From: an uncultured Bacteroides sp.
GTDB taxonomy: Bacteria > Bacteroidota > Bacteroidia > Bacteroidales > Bacteroidaceae
DNA length: 64,000 nt
Assembly: GCF_963678425.1 (NCBI RefSeq)
Contig: NZ_OY782855.1
Location: forward strand, 682,001-746,000
Direction of reading: 5' to 3'
Positions 33,008 to 40,581 of the stretch are shown here, piece by piece. Position 1 is the first letter of the stretch. Each line of letters begins with the position of its first letter. The position numbers were made by a program, and so were the translations under genes. The notes beneath the pieces were generated by a model. The model did no database searches and was not told where the DNA came from. It saw only the letters and a program-made list of their open reading frames with translations.

Positions 33008-33031
33008 AAGAATATTGATTAAATTACTTGT

Positions 33032-33134
33032 GGATAGAGCAGGATTCGAACCTACAGGATTTACAACTTTCTGCCTTTGTAAATCACACGGGGGTAACAG
33101 AAAACCGTGTGCATAATCCTTATGCTGGCTATCC
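33032..33134 (-). tRNA. tRNA-like element C with enlarged anticodon loop and long variable arm
   Basis: A 103-nt element. Acceptor GGATAG/CTATCC, D-arm GCAT-AAGGATT-ATGC, T-arm GTAGG-TTCGAAT-CCTGC are good. The anticodon stem CACGG/CCGTG closes a 13-nt loop (TTTTCTGTTACCC) instead of 7 nt, and the variable arm forms a 9-bp stem GATTTACAA/TTGTAAATC with a 10-nt loop. It does not fit any normal isotype; Leu/Ser-like class II ancestry is possible. Confidence 0.55.
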
Positions 33135-33142
33135 TAATAAAA

Positions 33143-33175
33143 AAAGGTGCGCTATTCACCAAGAACCACGCACCT
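33143..33175 (-). terminator. Terminator-like hairpin directly before tRNA-like C
   Basis: On the minus strand AGGTGCG and CGCACCT form a 7-bp stem followed by TTTTTTT, ending 9 nt before the 5' end of tRNA-like C. It also terminates the small genes at 33198-33454. Confidence 0.65.
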
Positions 33176-33197
33176 ACAATACACATCAAAAATAAAT

Positions 33198-33347
33198 CTA
33201 AACTAATTCACACATTGATAAAGGCAGCTCATCATATCCAGATGAACCTTTGTATTTTACAGTCACAATCTTTGTGACAGGATTATAATCTATGACCGTT
33301 CCGATCTTATCGGAAATCCATGTCTTTACTTTTGCACCTACTTTCAT
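33198..33347 (-). CDS. Small protein (49 aa), beta-rich
   Basis: ATG 33347 to TAG 33198. The product MKVGAKVKTWISDKIGTVID continues with a repeated Val/Thr/Lys beta pattern ('VTKIVTVKYKGSSGYDELPLS'), like a short SH3/KOW barrel. Its ATG overlaps the stop of the upstream small gene (ATGA), so the two are translationally coupled, which supports that both are real. Confidence 0.6.
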   Translation of the reverse strand: MKVGAKVKTWISDKIGTVIDYNPVTKIVTVKYKGSSGYDELPLSMCELV

Positions 33348-33454
33348 AGCTTTACGTTTTTAAAGAATATATCAAGAACTATTTTATCACTCACTTTGCA
33401 ATTGTTTTCAAATGCAATCTGTTCTAAAATTGGTAATATGTTATTTAAACTCAT
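33344..33454 (-). CDS. Very small ORF (36 aa)
   Basis: ATG 33454 to TGA 33344 gives MSLNNILPILEQIAFENNCK and 16 more residues. The start-stop overlap with the following gene (ATGA) suggests a coupled pair. No known motif. Confidence 0.45.
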   Translation of the reverse strand: MSLNNILPILEQIAFENNCKVSDKIVLDIFFKNVKL

Positions 33455-33462
33455 AGTATTCA

Positions 33463-33546
33463 GTATTGAACCCGCCCGTGAAGTTTTGCTTTGTTATGCC
33501 TAACTAAGCACCGTTTTACACGGTTGAAGGCTACTTTTTGCGGGTA
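33463..33546 (-). other. Possible structured RNA leader
   Basis: The minus strand has outer arms CCCGC (near 33543) and GCGGG (near 33471), an inner GCCT/AGGC pair and a small hairpin ACCGT-GTAAA-ACGGT. It has no open frame and precedes the 36-residue gene. A structured leader is possible; no family recognised. Confidence 0.25.
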
Positions 33547-33551
33547 TGTGT

Positions 33552-33917
33552 TTAATATGATAGGTAAGCGAATTTTCCGCTTATTGTTTCGTACTCTTTC
33601 CTGTCATTCCAATTTTCATAATCAGAACGAGACTCAGCATTAATGTAGTTGATAGTCTTTAGAATTTCGCTTTCTATATAAGAAGCTATGTTCGTAAGCT
33701 CTTTATATCCTTTCTCTGAATCTTCAATAACGGTAAGCTCATTTATCTCAATCGTGTTATAATCAAGCCCGCCTACAGTTGTTTCAAGATAAAGCATTGT
33801 GCTTTCATTAATCTCAACTTCATAGCTTTCTATATCTGTAGAAAGCTGACTTTGCAAAGTCTTTATTGCTCTGTCAATAGAATGCCGAGCAACTGTAATT
33901 CTATTTGTAGTGCTCAT
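33552..33917 (-). CDS. Hypothetical phage protein (121 aa)
   Basis: A soluble acidic protein (MSTTNRITVARHSIDRAIKT) with an alpha/beta pattern and 'LTVIEDSEKGYKELTNIASYIESEILKTINYINAE'. No known motif. Its start is 1 bp after the stop of the small membrane gene, in the same operon. Confidence 0.55.
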   Translation of the reverse strand: MSTTNRITVARHSIDRAIKTLQSQLSTDIESYEVEINESTMLYLETTVGGLDYNTIEINELTVIEDSEKGYKELTNIASYIESEILKTINYINAESRSDYENWNDRKEYETISGKFAYLSY

Positions 33918-33918
33918 T

Positions 33919-34092
33919 TTAGTCCTCTAGTTTAAGTTCTCGAATAAGTCTTTTCTCATGCTTGCCCATGTATATAGAAGCACATGCAAACACCAAGAAA
34001 CAAAGAATAAAAGGTATCCAGTGGATAACCGAAGTAATAGCCATCCCGACGAAACTTATCACCCAGATGGCAACAATTAATTTTGCTTTCAT
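33919..34092 (-). CDS. Small membrane protein (57 aa)
   Basis: From ATG 34092 the product is MKAKLIVAIWVISFVGMAIT followed by a second hydrophobic segment (WIPFILCFLVFACASIYM) and a basic tail. The shared leader ACACACGATT lies directly before this ATG, so it is preferred over an upstream in-frame ATG at 34131. Membrane role unknown. Confidence 0.6.
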   Translation of the reverse strand: MKAKLIVAIWVISFVGMAITSVIHWIPFILCFLVFACASIYMGKHEKRLIRELKLED

Positions 34093-34411
34093 AATCGTGT
34101 GTATTAAAGTTGGTGCCCTGTATCCTATCAAAAGGTAGGTTCTAGACCGTACAGGGCTATATTTTAAAGAAGCGTGTCAGGTGCCTTAATTCTGTCATTA
34201 CTTACACGTGTAGACTTCGTTACTTCTCTTTTATTGATCTTCGATAGCCTCGCCGATAGTCACCGCATTTCTGCTATACCGGTTATCTATTATTTTTCTT
34301 TGTTGCTTTTAAACGGCTTATTAATTACACCGAAAAAAGTTTCTCAATACATCAAAGAGCTTTGTCGTGTGGATAGTAGAAATATTCTCTACGTTCTACT
34401 ACCCTATTGTT
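34093..34411. other. Intergenic stretch with leader hairpin, no minus-strand ORF
   Basis: About 320 bp between the membrane gene and the next gene. It contains the leader motif ACACACGA (34095-34102), a hairpin with outer arms GCCCTGTA/TACAGGGC (34115-34122 / 34150-34157) and an inner CCTATC-AAAA-GGTAGG hairpin. An open frame exists on the plus strand (34174-34443) but is not convincing. Confidence 0.35.
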
Positions 34412-34732
34412 TTACCCTATTGTTAGGATGTTTTCAATCTTAAAGCACCTGAAACCCTGTTTCTCTATATCGAAATAGGCTACTGTCTTATCATTGCTTT
34501 TGCCTGTACCATTTACAAGCAAGTCTGTGATAGTCTTTACAAGAGTGCCTTTTGCGGTTCTGATAGAACCATCTATTTTCTGGTATTGAAAGCTAACTAC
34601 ACCTTTTTTCATTCTTGAAATCAGCTTTACAATCATCCAAGCTTTCTTTAATGCTATTGACCAACTCATTTGTGCTAAGCTGAAAATTCTGTGAGCTATT
34701 GCCATTACATCGTGTCTAAAATTCTTTTTCAT
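34412..34732 (-). CDS. Hypothetical early protein (106 aa)
   Basis: From ATG 34732 (MKKNFRHDVMAIAHRIFSLA), with 'GVVSFQYQKIDGSIRTAKGTLVKTITDLL' and 'TVAYFDIEKQGFRCFKIENIL', a pattern of strands resembling small phage proteins involved in single-strand DNA or regulator binding. It is the first minus-strand gene after the repressor-controlled promoter at 34832-34865 and carries the ACACACGATG leader, so it should be one of the earliest lytic genes. Confidence 0.6.
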   Translation of the reverse strand: MKKNFRHDVMAIAHRIFSLAQMSWSIALKKAWMIVKLISRMKKGVVSFQYQKIDGSIRTAKGTLVKTITDLLVNGTGKSNDKTVAYFDIEKQGFRCFKIENILTIG

Positions 34733-34831
34733 CATCGTGTGTATTAAAAAAATAATATATCTGTACTATTGCATTATTCAATCGTATCTACTACTTTTGT
34801 TTCGTTGATACGTTGCAACGTTATAGTGATG

Positions 34832-34884
34832 CAAATATACAGAATTATTCTGTAGTACAAATATATCATTCAGATTTATTCTGT
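34832..34884 (-). promoter_or_regulatory. Early promoter pair with repressor operators
   Basis: On the minus strand two TATATTTG boxes (34865-34858 and 34839-34832) fit the Bacteroidota -7 element, and the TTTG of the first lies 18 bp upstream of the second as its -33 box. The 15-bp palindrome ACAGAATTATTCTGT (34839-34853) lies in that spacer and a variant (TCAGATTTATTCTGT, 34870-34884) lies 31 bp further, three helical turns. A repressor bound here would block early transcription. Confidence 0.65.
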
Positions 34885-34928
34885 ATTATAACATTGTTTA
34901 ACTATTGTACGTCTTTATACCTTATTAT

Positions 34929-35519
34929 ATGAAGAAAGAAAAATGGGCTTTGGGATTAAGTATTGTGGCTATTATCTTATCAATAATAGCGCTAAGTATC
35001 TCGTTTATTAGATGTGAATCTATAACAGTAGACTTTATAAGTCTATTAATCAGTGTTGCTACTTTAGCAATAACCGTTTATGTAGGCATTCAAATATATC
35101 AGTCTTTTACGTTAAAAAAAGATATTGATAAAATGCAAACAGAGCATTCGGAAAGGCTAAAAGAAGAAACAAGGAAAATTGTTGAAGACAAAATTCTTGA
35201 TTATGATCATACAGTATCAGCATCTATAAGTCAAGTTTATGCTATAAGTACATTTCTAAACAGAAATGACTTTAAAGGAGCATTGCATTGGTTAATTATA
35301 TCATTAGAAGAAATTAATAAAGCATCAGATAAGACTCCATTAAATGGAATAATATCATATATAAAATATATAAAGGATGAAAATACAAGGAATAGTCTTT
35401 ATATCACATTAACGAATGAAGAGAAACAACAATATATTAGTGAAATATCTAAGGCTCAACATGGAAACTCTGTTGAATTAATAGAATTTATTGCTTCTTT
35501 AGAGGTGGTCTCTGAATAG
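34929..35519 (+). CDS. Membrane-anchored hypothetical protein (196 aa)
   Basis: From ATG 34929 (MKKEKWALGLSIVAIILSIIAL) with two N-terminal hydrophobic segments (~9-27 and ~36-56) followed by a coiled-coil cytoplasmic domain ('YQSFTLKKDIDKMQTEHSERLKEE'). The same plan is found in the genes at 39972 and 40582. It is convergent with the 93-residue gene, overlapping it by 32 nt at their 3' ends. Superinfection exclusion or immunity is possible. Confidence 0.6.
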   Translation: MKKEKWALGLSIVAIILSIIALSISFIRCESITVDFISLLISVATLAITVYVGIQIYQSFTLKKDIDKMQTEHSERLKEETRKIVEDKILDYDHTVSASISQVYAISTFLNRNDFKGALHWLIISLEEINKASDKTPLNGIISYIKYIKDENTRNSLYITLTNEEKQQYISEISKAQHGNSVELIEFIASLEVVSE

Positions 35520-35769
35520 GTCTTTTAAGATTATCTAGAATATCATCATCCTGTTTTTTTAGAGATGAATTGATATCGCTTAAGAGGCTATTAGTTCGGC
35601 GTTCCTTCTGTTCTAAGAAATCTTGGAGGGGAGACTTATAATCATGATCAAGTAATGGATTGCGCGTTTCATCTGAAGATATAAAAAATATAGCCCTAAC
35701 GATGATACCAACAATAACGGAAATACTGATAGCTGCTAAGATGCAACATATATAAGATGTTATATTCAT
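35488..35769 (-). CDS. Small membrane-anchored protein (93 aa)
   Basis: N-terminal hydrophobic segment (YICCILAAISISVIVGIIVRAIFF) followed by a charged helical tail. It is the second gene of the minus-strand pair left of the repressor, 12 bp after the 90-residue gene. Function unknown. Confidence 0.5.
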   Translation of the reverse strand: MNITSYICCILAAISISVIVGIIVRAIFFISSDETRNPLLDHDYKSPLQDFLEQKERRTNSLLSDINSSLKKQDDDILDNLKRPIQRPPLKKQ

Positions 35770-35781
35770 AATAAAGTCATA

Positions 35782-36054
35782 TTATCCTACTTGCACTTTC
35801 GGGGTAAATAATAATGGAGAGTTTTTATCTTCTTCTATTTGAAGACTATTCTGGCTCATAATAGCATTAAGACTATCGCAAATAATATCAGTTAATTCTT
35901 TATCTGATATATTTCTGTCTCTATTGTTAGAAATGGCAACTAAGATAATAGAGCGTGGATCAGGAATTAAAATTCCATCCGGTAATAAACAAAAAGGCAA
36001 TGCATTTATAGCAGCTTGAGAATTAAAATAAAGATTTGATTTATCTTTTAGCAT
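35782..36054 (-). CDS. Hypothetical early protein (90 aa)
   Basis: MLKDKSNLYFNSQAAINALP with 'LLPDGILIPDPRSIILVAISNNRD'. No known motif. It is divergent from the repressor and starts about 40 bp from the operator/TATATTFG-like box at 36087-36108, so it would be repressed in the lysogen; a Cro-like or antirepressor function would fit its place. Confidence 0.5.
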   Translation of the reverse strand: MLKDKSNLYFNSQAAINALPFCLLPDGILIPDPRSIILVAISNNRDRNISDKELTDIICDSLNAIMSQNSLQIEEDKNSPLLFTPKVQVG

Positions 36055-36086
36055 AGTCTTTAGAATTGATTGAATTAAATAGAGAA

Positions 36087-36108
36087 CAAATATACAGAAT
36101 TATTCTGC
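36087..36108 (-). promoter_or_regulatory. Operator and promoter for the leftward gene, at the repressor start
   Basis: ACAGAATTATTCTGC (36094-36108) is the third copy of the 15-bp operator, ending 1 bp before the repressor ATG at 36110. On the minus strand it is followed by TATATTTG, a -7 box for the gene at 36054. The 19 bp CAAATATACAGAATTATTC are identical to those at 34832-34850. Confidence 0.65.
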
Positions 36109-36109
36109 A

Positions 36110-36817
36110 ATGGAAAAGAAAATAGTAATAGAAATTATGAATGAACTGTTTAAGGTGTTAAAAATTAACCCTAACCAGTTGGCTGATGCCGTTGGAATGA
36201 AAAGAGCACAAGGCATTTATGATATATTAAATCCAGAAAAGAAAGTAGGCATAAGCAAAAATATGGCTGATAAAATTTGTAGCAAGTTCTCACAAATAAA
36301 TAAAGCATATCTTCTCACCGGAGAAGGTAAGATGCTAAATGAAGAAGATCCTGAAAGAATAGAAAAAGAAATATCTATCTCTCCATCCGATATAAAAGAA
36401 GGCGAATACTCGGGAGCACTCGTTTACAACATAGACGGCACTTGCGGAGTGATGGAAAGAGATATGGCATTTACAAGAGATAATATAGTAGGTTCGGTGA
36501 ACCTCCCAGAGATAAATAAGGAATCCAAAATCATACGTGCAAACGGAGACAGCATGGAACCAGTCATTTTTGACGGTGATAGAGTTGTTCTTAGACAGAT
36601 ACACAACTTTGATGATATTTTCTATGGTCAGATTTATCTCATTCTCTTAGATGAGTATAGAATGATTAAATATATTCGGAAATACGAGCCGGATGAAGAT
36701 AATTATATCATTCTAAGGAGCCGGAATAAGGAGTACGATGATATTAAACTTCATAAAAGCAAAATAAAAAAACTCTTTGTTGTGGAGAATATACTTTCTG
36801 TAAAATCACAATTATAA
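36110..36817 (+). CDS. S24-family phage repressor (LexA/CI-like)
   Basis: A 235-residue protein. Residues ~1-75 contain an XRE-like DNA-binding domain ('NPNQLADAVGMKRAQGIYDILNPEKK'). The C-terminal S24 peptidase domain has the catalytic Ser148 in 'NGDSMEPVIFDGDRVVL' and Lys187 in 'RMIKYIRKY', 39 residues apart. A Cys112-Gly113 pair 36 residues before the Ser can be the self-cleavage site. It would hold the prophage silent and be inactivated by RecA after DNA damage. Its ATG is next to the operator at 36094-36108, which gives autoregulation. Confidence 0.9.
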   Translation: MEKKIVIEIMNELFKVLKINPNQLADAVGMKRAQGIYDILNPEKKVGISKNMADKICSKFSQINKAYLLTGEGKMLNEEDPERIEKEISISPSDIKEGEYSGALVYNIDGTCGVMERDMAFTRDNIVGSVNLPEINKESKIIRANGDSMEPVIFDGDRVVLRQIHNFDDIFYGQIYLILLDEYRMIKYIRKYEPDEDNYIILRSRNKEYDDIKLHKSKIKKLFVVENILSVKSQL

Positions 36818-36824
36818 AATAATC

Positions 36825-37538
36825 ATGAATAAAATTGCACTTTTTACCGTATTTCTATTATTTAGTGTGCCTTTTTGGGGACAGACGCAGAAAAAAAAGC
36901 CACAATTACATAAAGCTTCTACAACAATAAAAAGCGAACGGGAGATTGTTAAAACCAATGCAGGAAACTGGTTTAAAGAATTTTATGTTGAAAATTTATT
37001 TAAAGATCCATATTCTTATAAGCTTCTAAAAATCACTGCAACTTCCAAAAATATTAAGGAAGCTTTATCAGATAGTCTCGTTGAACTTGATAATAGAATA
37101 AAAAATAGTAGATGTTCATCTACAATGAACTTAGACGCAAGTCGTGCCGAATGCCAAAAAGAATATGATAAAACCAAAATTGAAATAGCAAACGAATCCG
37201 AAAAACTAAAAAATAGTACAGATGGAAACGATGCTAAATACATACAAAAAAGAATAAATATTGAGATTAAATATGCGACTGATATGTTAGGTTTTTTAAA
37301 AGAAATTGATCTGTACAATTTGGATGTAAAACAAAAAGAATCAATAGAAGCGAATTTAAAATCTTTTACATCAGATCAATTAAATCAAATAGCTTATTTT
37401 GAAATAAGAATTGATTGTTATTCTAAAAATTCTTTAGGCAATGAAATTTTGGGCAGGTTTGTGTTTCCCTTCACAAAGAATGGACCGATAGGAAATAAAA
37501 ACGGCTTAGATAAAGTTGTTCAGTTAAACAAGGAATAG
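36825..37538 (+). CDS. Secreted hypothetical protein (237 aa)
   Basis: Signal peptide MNKIALFTVFLLFSVPFWGQ, then a charged, mainly helical body with 'LLKITATSKNIKEALSDSLV'. It follows the repressor by 7 bp and should be expressed in the lysogen. Periplasmic or surface role; superinfection exclusion is a possibility. Confidence 0.6.
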   Translation: MNKIALFTVFLLFSVPFWGQTQKKKPQLHKASTTIKSEREIVKTNAGNWFKEFYVENLFKDPYSYKLLKITATSKNIKEALSDSLVELDNRIKNSRCSSTMNLDASRAECQKEYDKTKIEIANESEKLKNSTDGNDAKYIQKRINIEIKYATDMLGFLKEIDLYNLDVKQKESIEANLKSFTSDQLNQIAYFEIRIDCYSKNSLGNEILGRFVFPFTKNGPIGNKNGLDKVVQLNKE

Positions 37539-37556
37539 TTATTAATAAATAATACT

Positions 37557-37946
37557 ATGTACGAATTCTTATCAATAATACTAATTGTATTTGGAATACT
37601 CCAAATAATTCTCTTCTTTAAAACATGGATAATGACAAATGATGTGAAGAAGATCAAAGAAATAGCTCAAGAAGGTAATAATTCTAGTTGGGATGTTGCT
37701 AAAATAGAAACACTTGCCGGAAACTATGATAAGGCTTTTGAGATCTATCAAAAGTGCTTTATATCTGACGTGTACGAGATGTACAGCAGTACAATGAGAG
37801 CAATACGATATGAGTACTCAGAAGGATATGATAAAATAGTAAAAAAGTACAAGAAACAGCTTGAAACTTTGAAAGGTGATTACTCTATTGACTTCGAAAA
37901 ATACGATACTAGAGAGAAGATTAGAGAAATGATTTTTAGAGCGTAG
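37557..37946 (+). CDS. Membrane protein with TPR-like segment (129 aa)
   Basis: N-terminal hydrophobic segment (FLSIILIVFGILQIILFFKTWI) followed by a helical cytoplasmic part whose 'AKIETLAGNYDKAFEIYQKCF' matches one tetratricopeptide repeat. It continues the plus-strand unit that begins at the repressor and precedes the radical SAM gene by 53 bp. Function unknown. Confidence 0.55.
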   Translation: MYEFLSIILIVFGILQIILFFKTWIMTNDVKKIKEIAQEGNNSSWDVAKIETLAGNYDKAFEIYQKCFISDVYEMYSSTMRAIRYEYSEGYDKIVKKYKKQLETLKGDYSIDFEKYDTREKIREMIFRA

Positions 37947-37999
37947 AGAAAACCAAGACTTTTATGAAAACAAGCATTTTATATAAATAATAATCAAAT

Positions 38000-39142
38000 A
38001 TGAATACACCTAATTTATTCCAGCACACTAAAACAGTAGTAATAAAAACAAATAATTTGTGTAATTTAAAATGCACATATTGCTACGACGAAGACAATCT
38101 AGATCGGACTACAAGCATATTAAACTTAACAAGTATTCGTTCTATATTACATGAATTAGTGTCCTATTCAAAACCTAAAGATATAGAGCATTTGAATTTA
38201 ATCTGGCACGGCGGAGAACCCCTATTGATGGGAATAGATTATTACTCCAAAATAGTCAACATTCAGAAAGAATTTGATTTTCCATTTTCTAATTTACTCC
38301 AAACTAATGCAACATTTATTAATGAAAAGTGGATTCATTTCTTTAAAGAGAATAATTTTAAAATTGGTGTAAGCTTTGATGGATCTATTTCTGCAAATAA
38401 AATGCATAGACAGAAAACAGAAAAAGTGCTTGAGAATATTGAACTTTTAAATAAAAACTCAATATTCCCAAGTATAATATGCGTAATAAGTGACTTAAAC
38501 TATTCTTTATATAAGGAGATGTTTGATTTTTTAAGCACGGTAAAAACTGAATACATCGATTTAATCCCATGTTATGAAAATAATCAAAGGTATACGCTTT
38601 CAGATATTCATTATCAAGAATTTATGATTGGTATGTTTGATCTATGGTGGGGATCAGATCGTAAAATAAATTTTAGAGTATTTACTAATATTATTGATAA
38701 AATGCTTGGCACAATTACATCTAAAGACTATATTACATGTAGTTTGACTGGTAGGTGCGGTGAAATAATCAGCATTAATTCTGATAAGAAAATTTATTTC
38801 TGTGATTGCCTACCAAAAGAAAATAAATACTCAATTGGAAATCTAAATGAAGGTCTGGAAAACATATCAAAGGGTAAACGATACGAACACCTAATAAATA
38901 CAAATAAAAGATCCTCTAATGAATGCACAAATTGCGAATATCTAAGTATCTGTGGAAAAGGATGTCTTAATAGAAGGCTAAACAATAATCACACCAATGA
39001 ATTAAGAGATTATTACTGCAATTCAAGAAAGGCTATCTTCAATCATATAAAAGAAGCTTTAGAAATTAATAAGGTCTGCACTAATATTGTTGGAATTCCG
39101 GCTTTTACAAGAGGACCTCAACCATATAATTCATTAAATTAA
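38000..39142 (+). CDS. Radical SAM/SPASM enzyme (anSME-like)
   Basis: A 380-residue enzyme with the radical SAM motif CNLKCTYC (C21, C25, C28) and a C-terminal SPASM domain holding two more clusters: 'TGRCGEI', 'CDC', 'CTNCEYLSICGKGCLNRR' and 'YYCN'. Conserved 'WHGGEPLL' and 'SFDG' are present. The family contains peptide maturases and sulfatase maturases. No sulfatase or clear peptide precursor is near, so its substrate may be the protein encoded next (39152) or a peptide not seen here. It is phage-borne and in the low-GC cargo region. Confidence 0.85.
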   Translation: MNTPNLFQHTKTVVIKTNNLCNLKCTYCYDEDNLDRTTSILNLTSIRSILHELVSYSKPKDIEHLNLIWHGGEPLLMGIDYYSKIVNIQKEFDFPFSNLLQTNATFINEKWIHFFKENNFKIGVSFDGSISANKMHRQKTEKVLENIELLNKNSIFPSIICVISDLNYSLYKEMFDFLSTVKTEYIDLIPCYENNQRYTLSDIHYQEFMIGMFDLWWGSDRKINFRVFTNIIDKMLGTITSKDYITCSLTGRCGEIISINSDKKIYFCDCLPKENKYSIGNLNEGLENISKGKRYEHLINTNKRSSNECTNCEYLSICGKGCLNRRLNNNHTNELRDYYCNSRKAIFNHIKEALEINKVCTNIVGIPAFTRGPQPYNSLN

Positions 39143-39151
39143 TCAATTATA

Positions 39152-39943
39152 ATGATGGATAATAAATGCAAATACATTGAAACCCCTTCATGGAGAGACT
39201 CACTATATAATAATTTGGAGCATGACATTACTAGCAAATACATTAGAGAAAAATATTATCTAGAAAAAAAGTATACTGAGTATTTCATTTTTATTACTTC
39301 AAGTAAATACGATAAATGTTTTAAAACATTAACTTTAAATAATGAGTCTATAGTTAATATACATGAAGTATTTGGCAAATATGATTTTATCGTTAGAGCA
39401 TTTTTTAATAAAGCAGAATTTATTAATGAAGAAAAAGCATTTAAGGACATTTTACTTAAACCAACTAAAAAATGTATAGCTAATGAAAAATCAATTATTT
39501 TCAATGAGGTTATTAAAGAATATTCATTTGATTCTACCAAAATGAAATTTACCTTAATAGCACCTAATGATGAGTATAAAGAATTAAACATTAATAGGCT
39601 TAATCTGATTAATGCATTTATTGTGCTTAATAAAAAATGCAACAATCGTAAAAAAGAAAGTATTGAACCAGAAGATCTATTAACGCTTATGCCAACTAAA
39701 TTCTCTTCAGAAACTCCTTCGGAGCTTATATACAAAGTTTATTTAACAGACAATCAATCCTTAATATTTTATTTAAATGTTAATTGTAGATATTTAGGGA
39801 AACTAAATGAGTTTACAACAAGTATTGACAAAGTTGTTGATGACAATGGGTATCAGAAAACAACTTACATTTCAACTCATGATAATGTACGTTCAGAAAC
39901 AATTGATAGAATAAAAATTAAAAATGGTGGATTAAAAATTTGA
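39152..39943 (+). CDS. Unknown partner protein of the radical SAM enzyme (263 aa)
   Basis: A soluble, Lys/Asn-rich protein. Residues ~44-85 ('YFIFITSSKYDKCFKTLTLNNESIVNIHEVFGKYDFIVRAFF') resemble the ligand-binding RAM fold of Lrp/AsnC proteins, but no DNA-binding domain is present. It starts 9 bp after the radical SAM stop, so the two are co-expressed. It may be a sensor or a modified substrate. No family is certain. Confidence 0.45.
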   Translation: MMDNKCKYIETPSWRDSLYNNLEHDITSKYIREKYYLEKKYTEYFIFITSSKYDKCFKTLTLNNESIVNIHEVFGKYDFIVRAFFNKAEFINEEKAFKDILLKPTKKCIANEKSIIFNEVIKEYSFDSTKMKFTLIAPNDEYKELNINRLNLINAFIVLNKKCNNRKKESIEPEDLLTLMPTKFSSETPSELIYKVYLTDNQSLIFYLNVNCRYLGKLNEFTTSIDKVVDDNGYQKTTYISTHDNVRSETIDRIKIKNGGLKI

Positions 39944-39971
39944 TATTAAAAATGAATAAATCAAATATATT

Positions 39972-40574
39972 ATGAAAACTAACTTAGAATATACTTTGAT
40001 AGTTTTCAACGCTATATTGATTATAGTAAATAGTTCAACTTTCTTGAAAAATTACTTCGGTGAAAAAGGTAAAAACCTCGCTACAAAACAAGATATTAAA
40101 AGGATCACGGATGAAATTGAATCTATTAAGAACCTATATAACGCATCTCTAGAAGACTATAAAATGAAACTATTAGAGAGATATGACTCTTTAAAAAGCC
40201 ATATAGAAACTGTTAATCGCATTGACAATACTTTAATTAATTTACTATTAGAGTTAAACGACTTAAATTTCACTTATATTCAAGAAAGGAGTATTAATAC
40301 AGAAAATCTCACAAAAAAACTAGAAGAAGCAGCTGTATTTATTCTAAAGTATAAATTCAGATACTCCTCTATCAATTCACTAATGGAAATAATTAATCAA
40401 TATAATTCTTTTAATAATTTATCATATACTACAGATAGTTTTCCTGATAGTATTAGTAAAAATTTAGATATTAATATTAACGATTCATTGTCATGTCTAT
40501 TACCTAAGATTTCAATAGATTCCAGTCAAATAATTTATCGAAATATTTTTTTAGACAAAGAAAATGCAAGATAA
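39972..40574 (+). CDS. Membrane-anchored coiled-coil protein 1 (200 aa)
   Basis: N-terminal membrane segment (LIVFNAILIIVNSSTFLKN) and the short motif 'KGKNLATKQDIKRITDEIESIK', seen in many accessory proteins of Bacteroidota, followed by a helical domain. It lies between the radical SAM unit and the second coiled-coil gene. Function unknown. Confidence 0.55.
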   Translation: MKTNLEYTLIVFNAILIIVNSSTFLKNYFGEKGKNLATKQDIKRITDEIESIKNLYNASLEDYKMKLLERYDSLKSHIETVNRIDNTLINLLLELNDLNFTYIQERSINTENLTKKLEEAAVFILKYKFRYSSINSLMEIINQYNSFNNLSYTTDSFPDSISKNLDININDSLSCLLPKISIDSSQIIYRNIFLDKENAR

Positions 40575-40581
40575 AATGATT

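Noticed and set aside
34174..34443. Plus-strand open frame of 89 codons with hydrophobic segments
   Set aside because: It lies opposite the early operon, overlaps the 3' end of the gene at 34412-34732, has no promoter-like sequence in front of it, and its hydrophobic content follows from AT-rich composition.
37964..37990. MKTSILYK mini-ORF before the radical SAM gene, considered as a RiPP precursor
   Set aside because: Eight residues without a leader or core pattern are too short; no homologue logic supports it.
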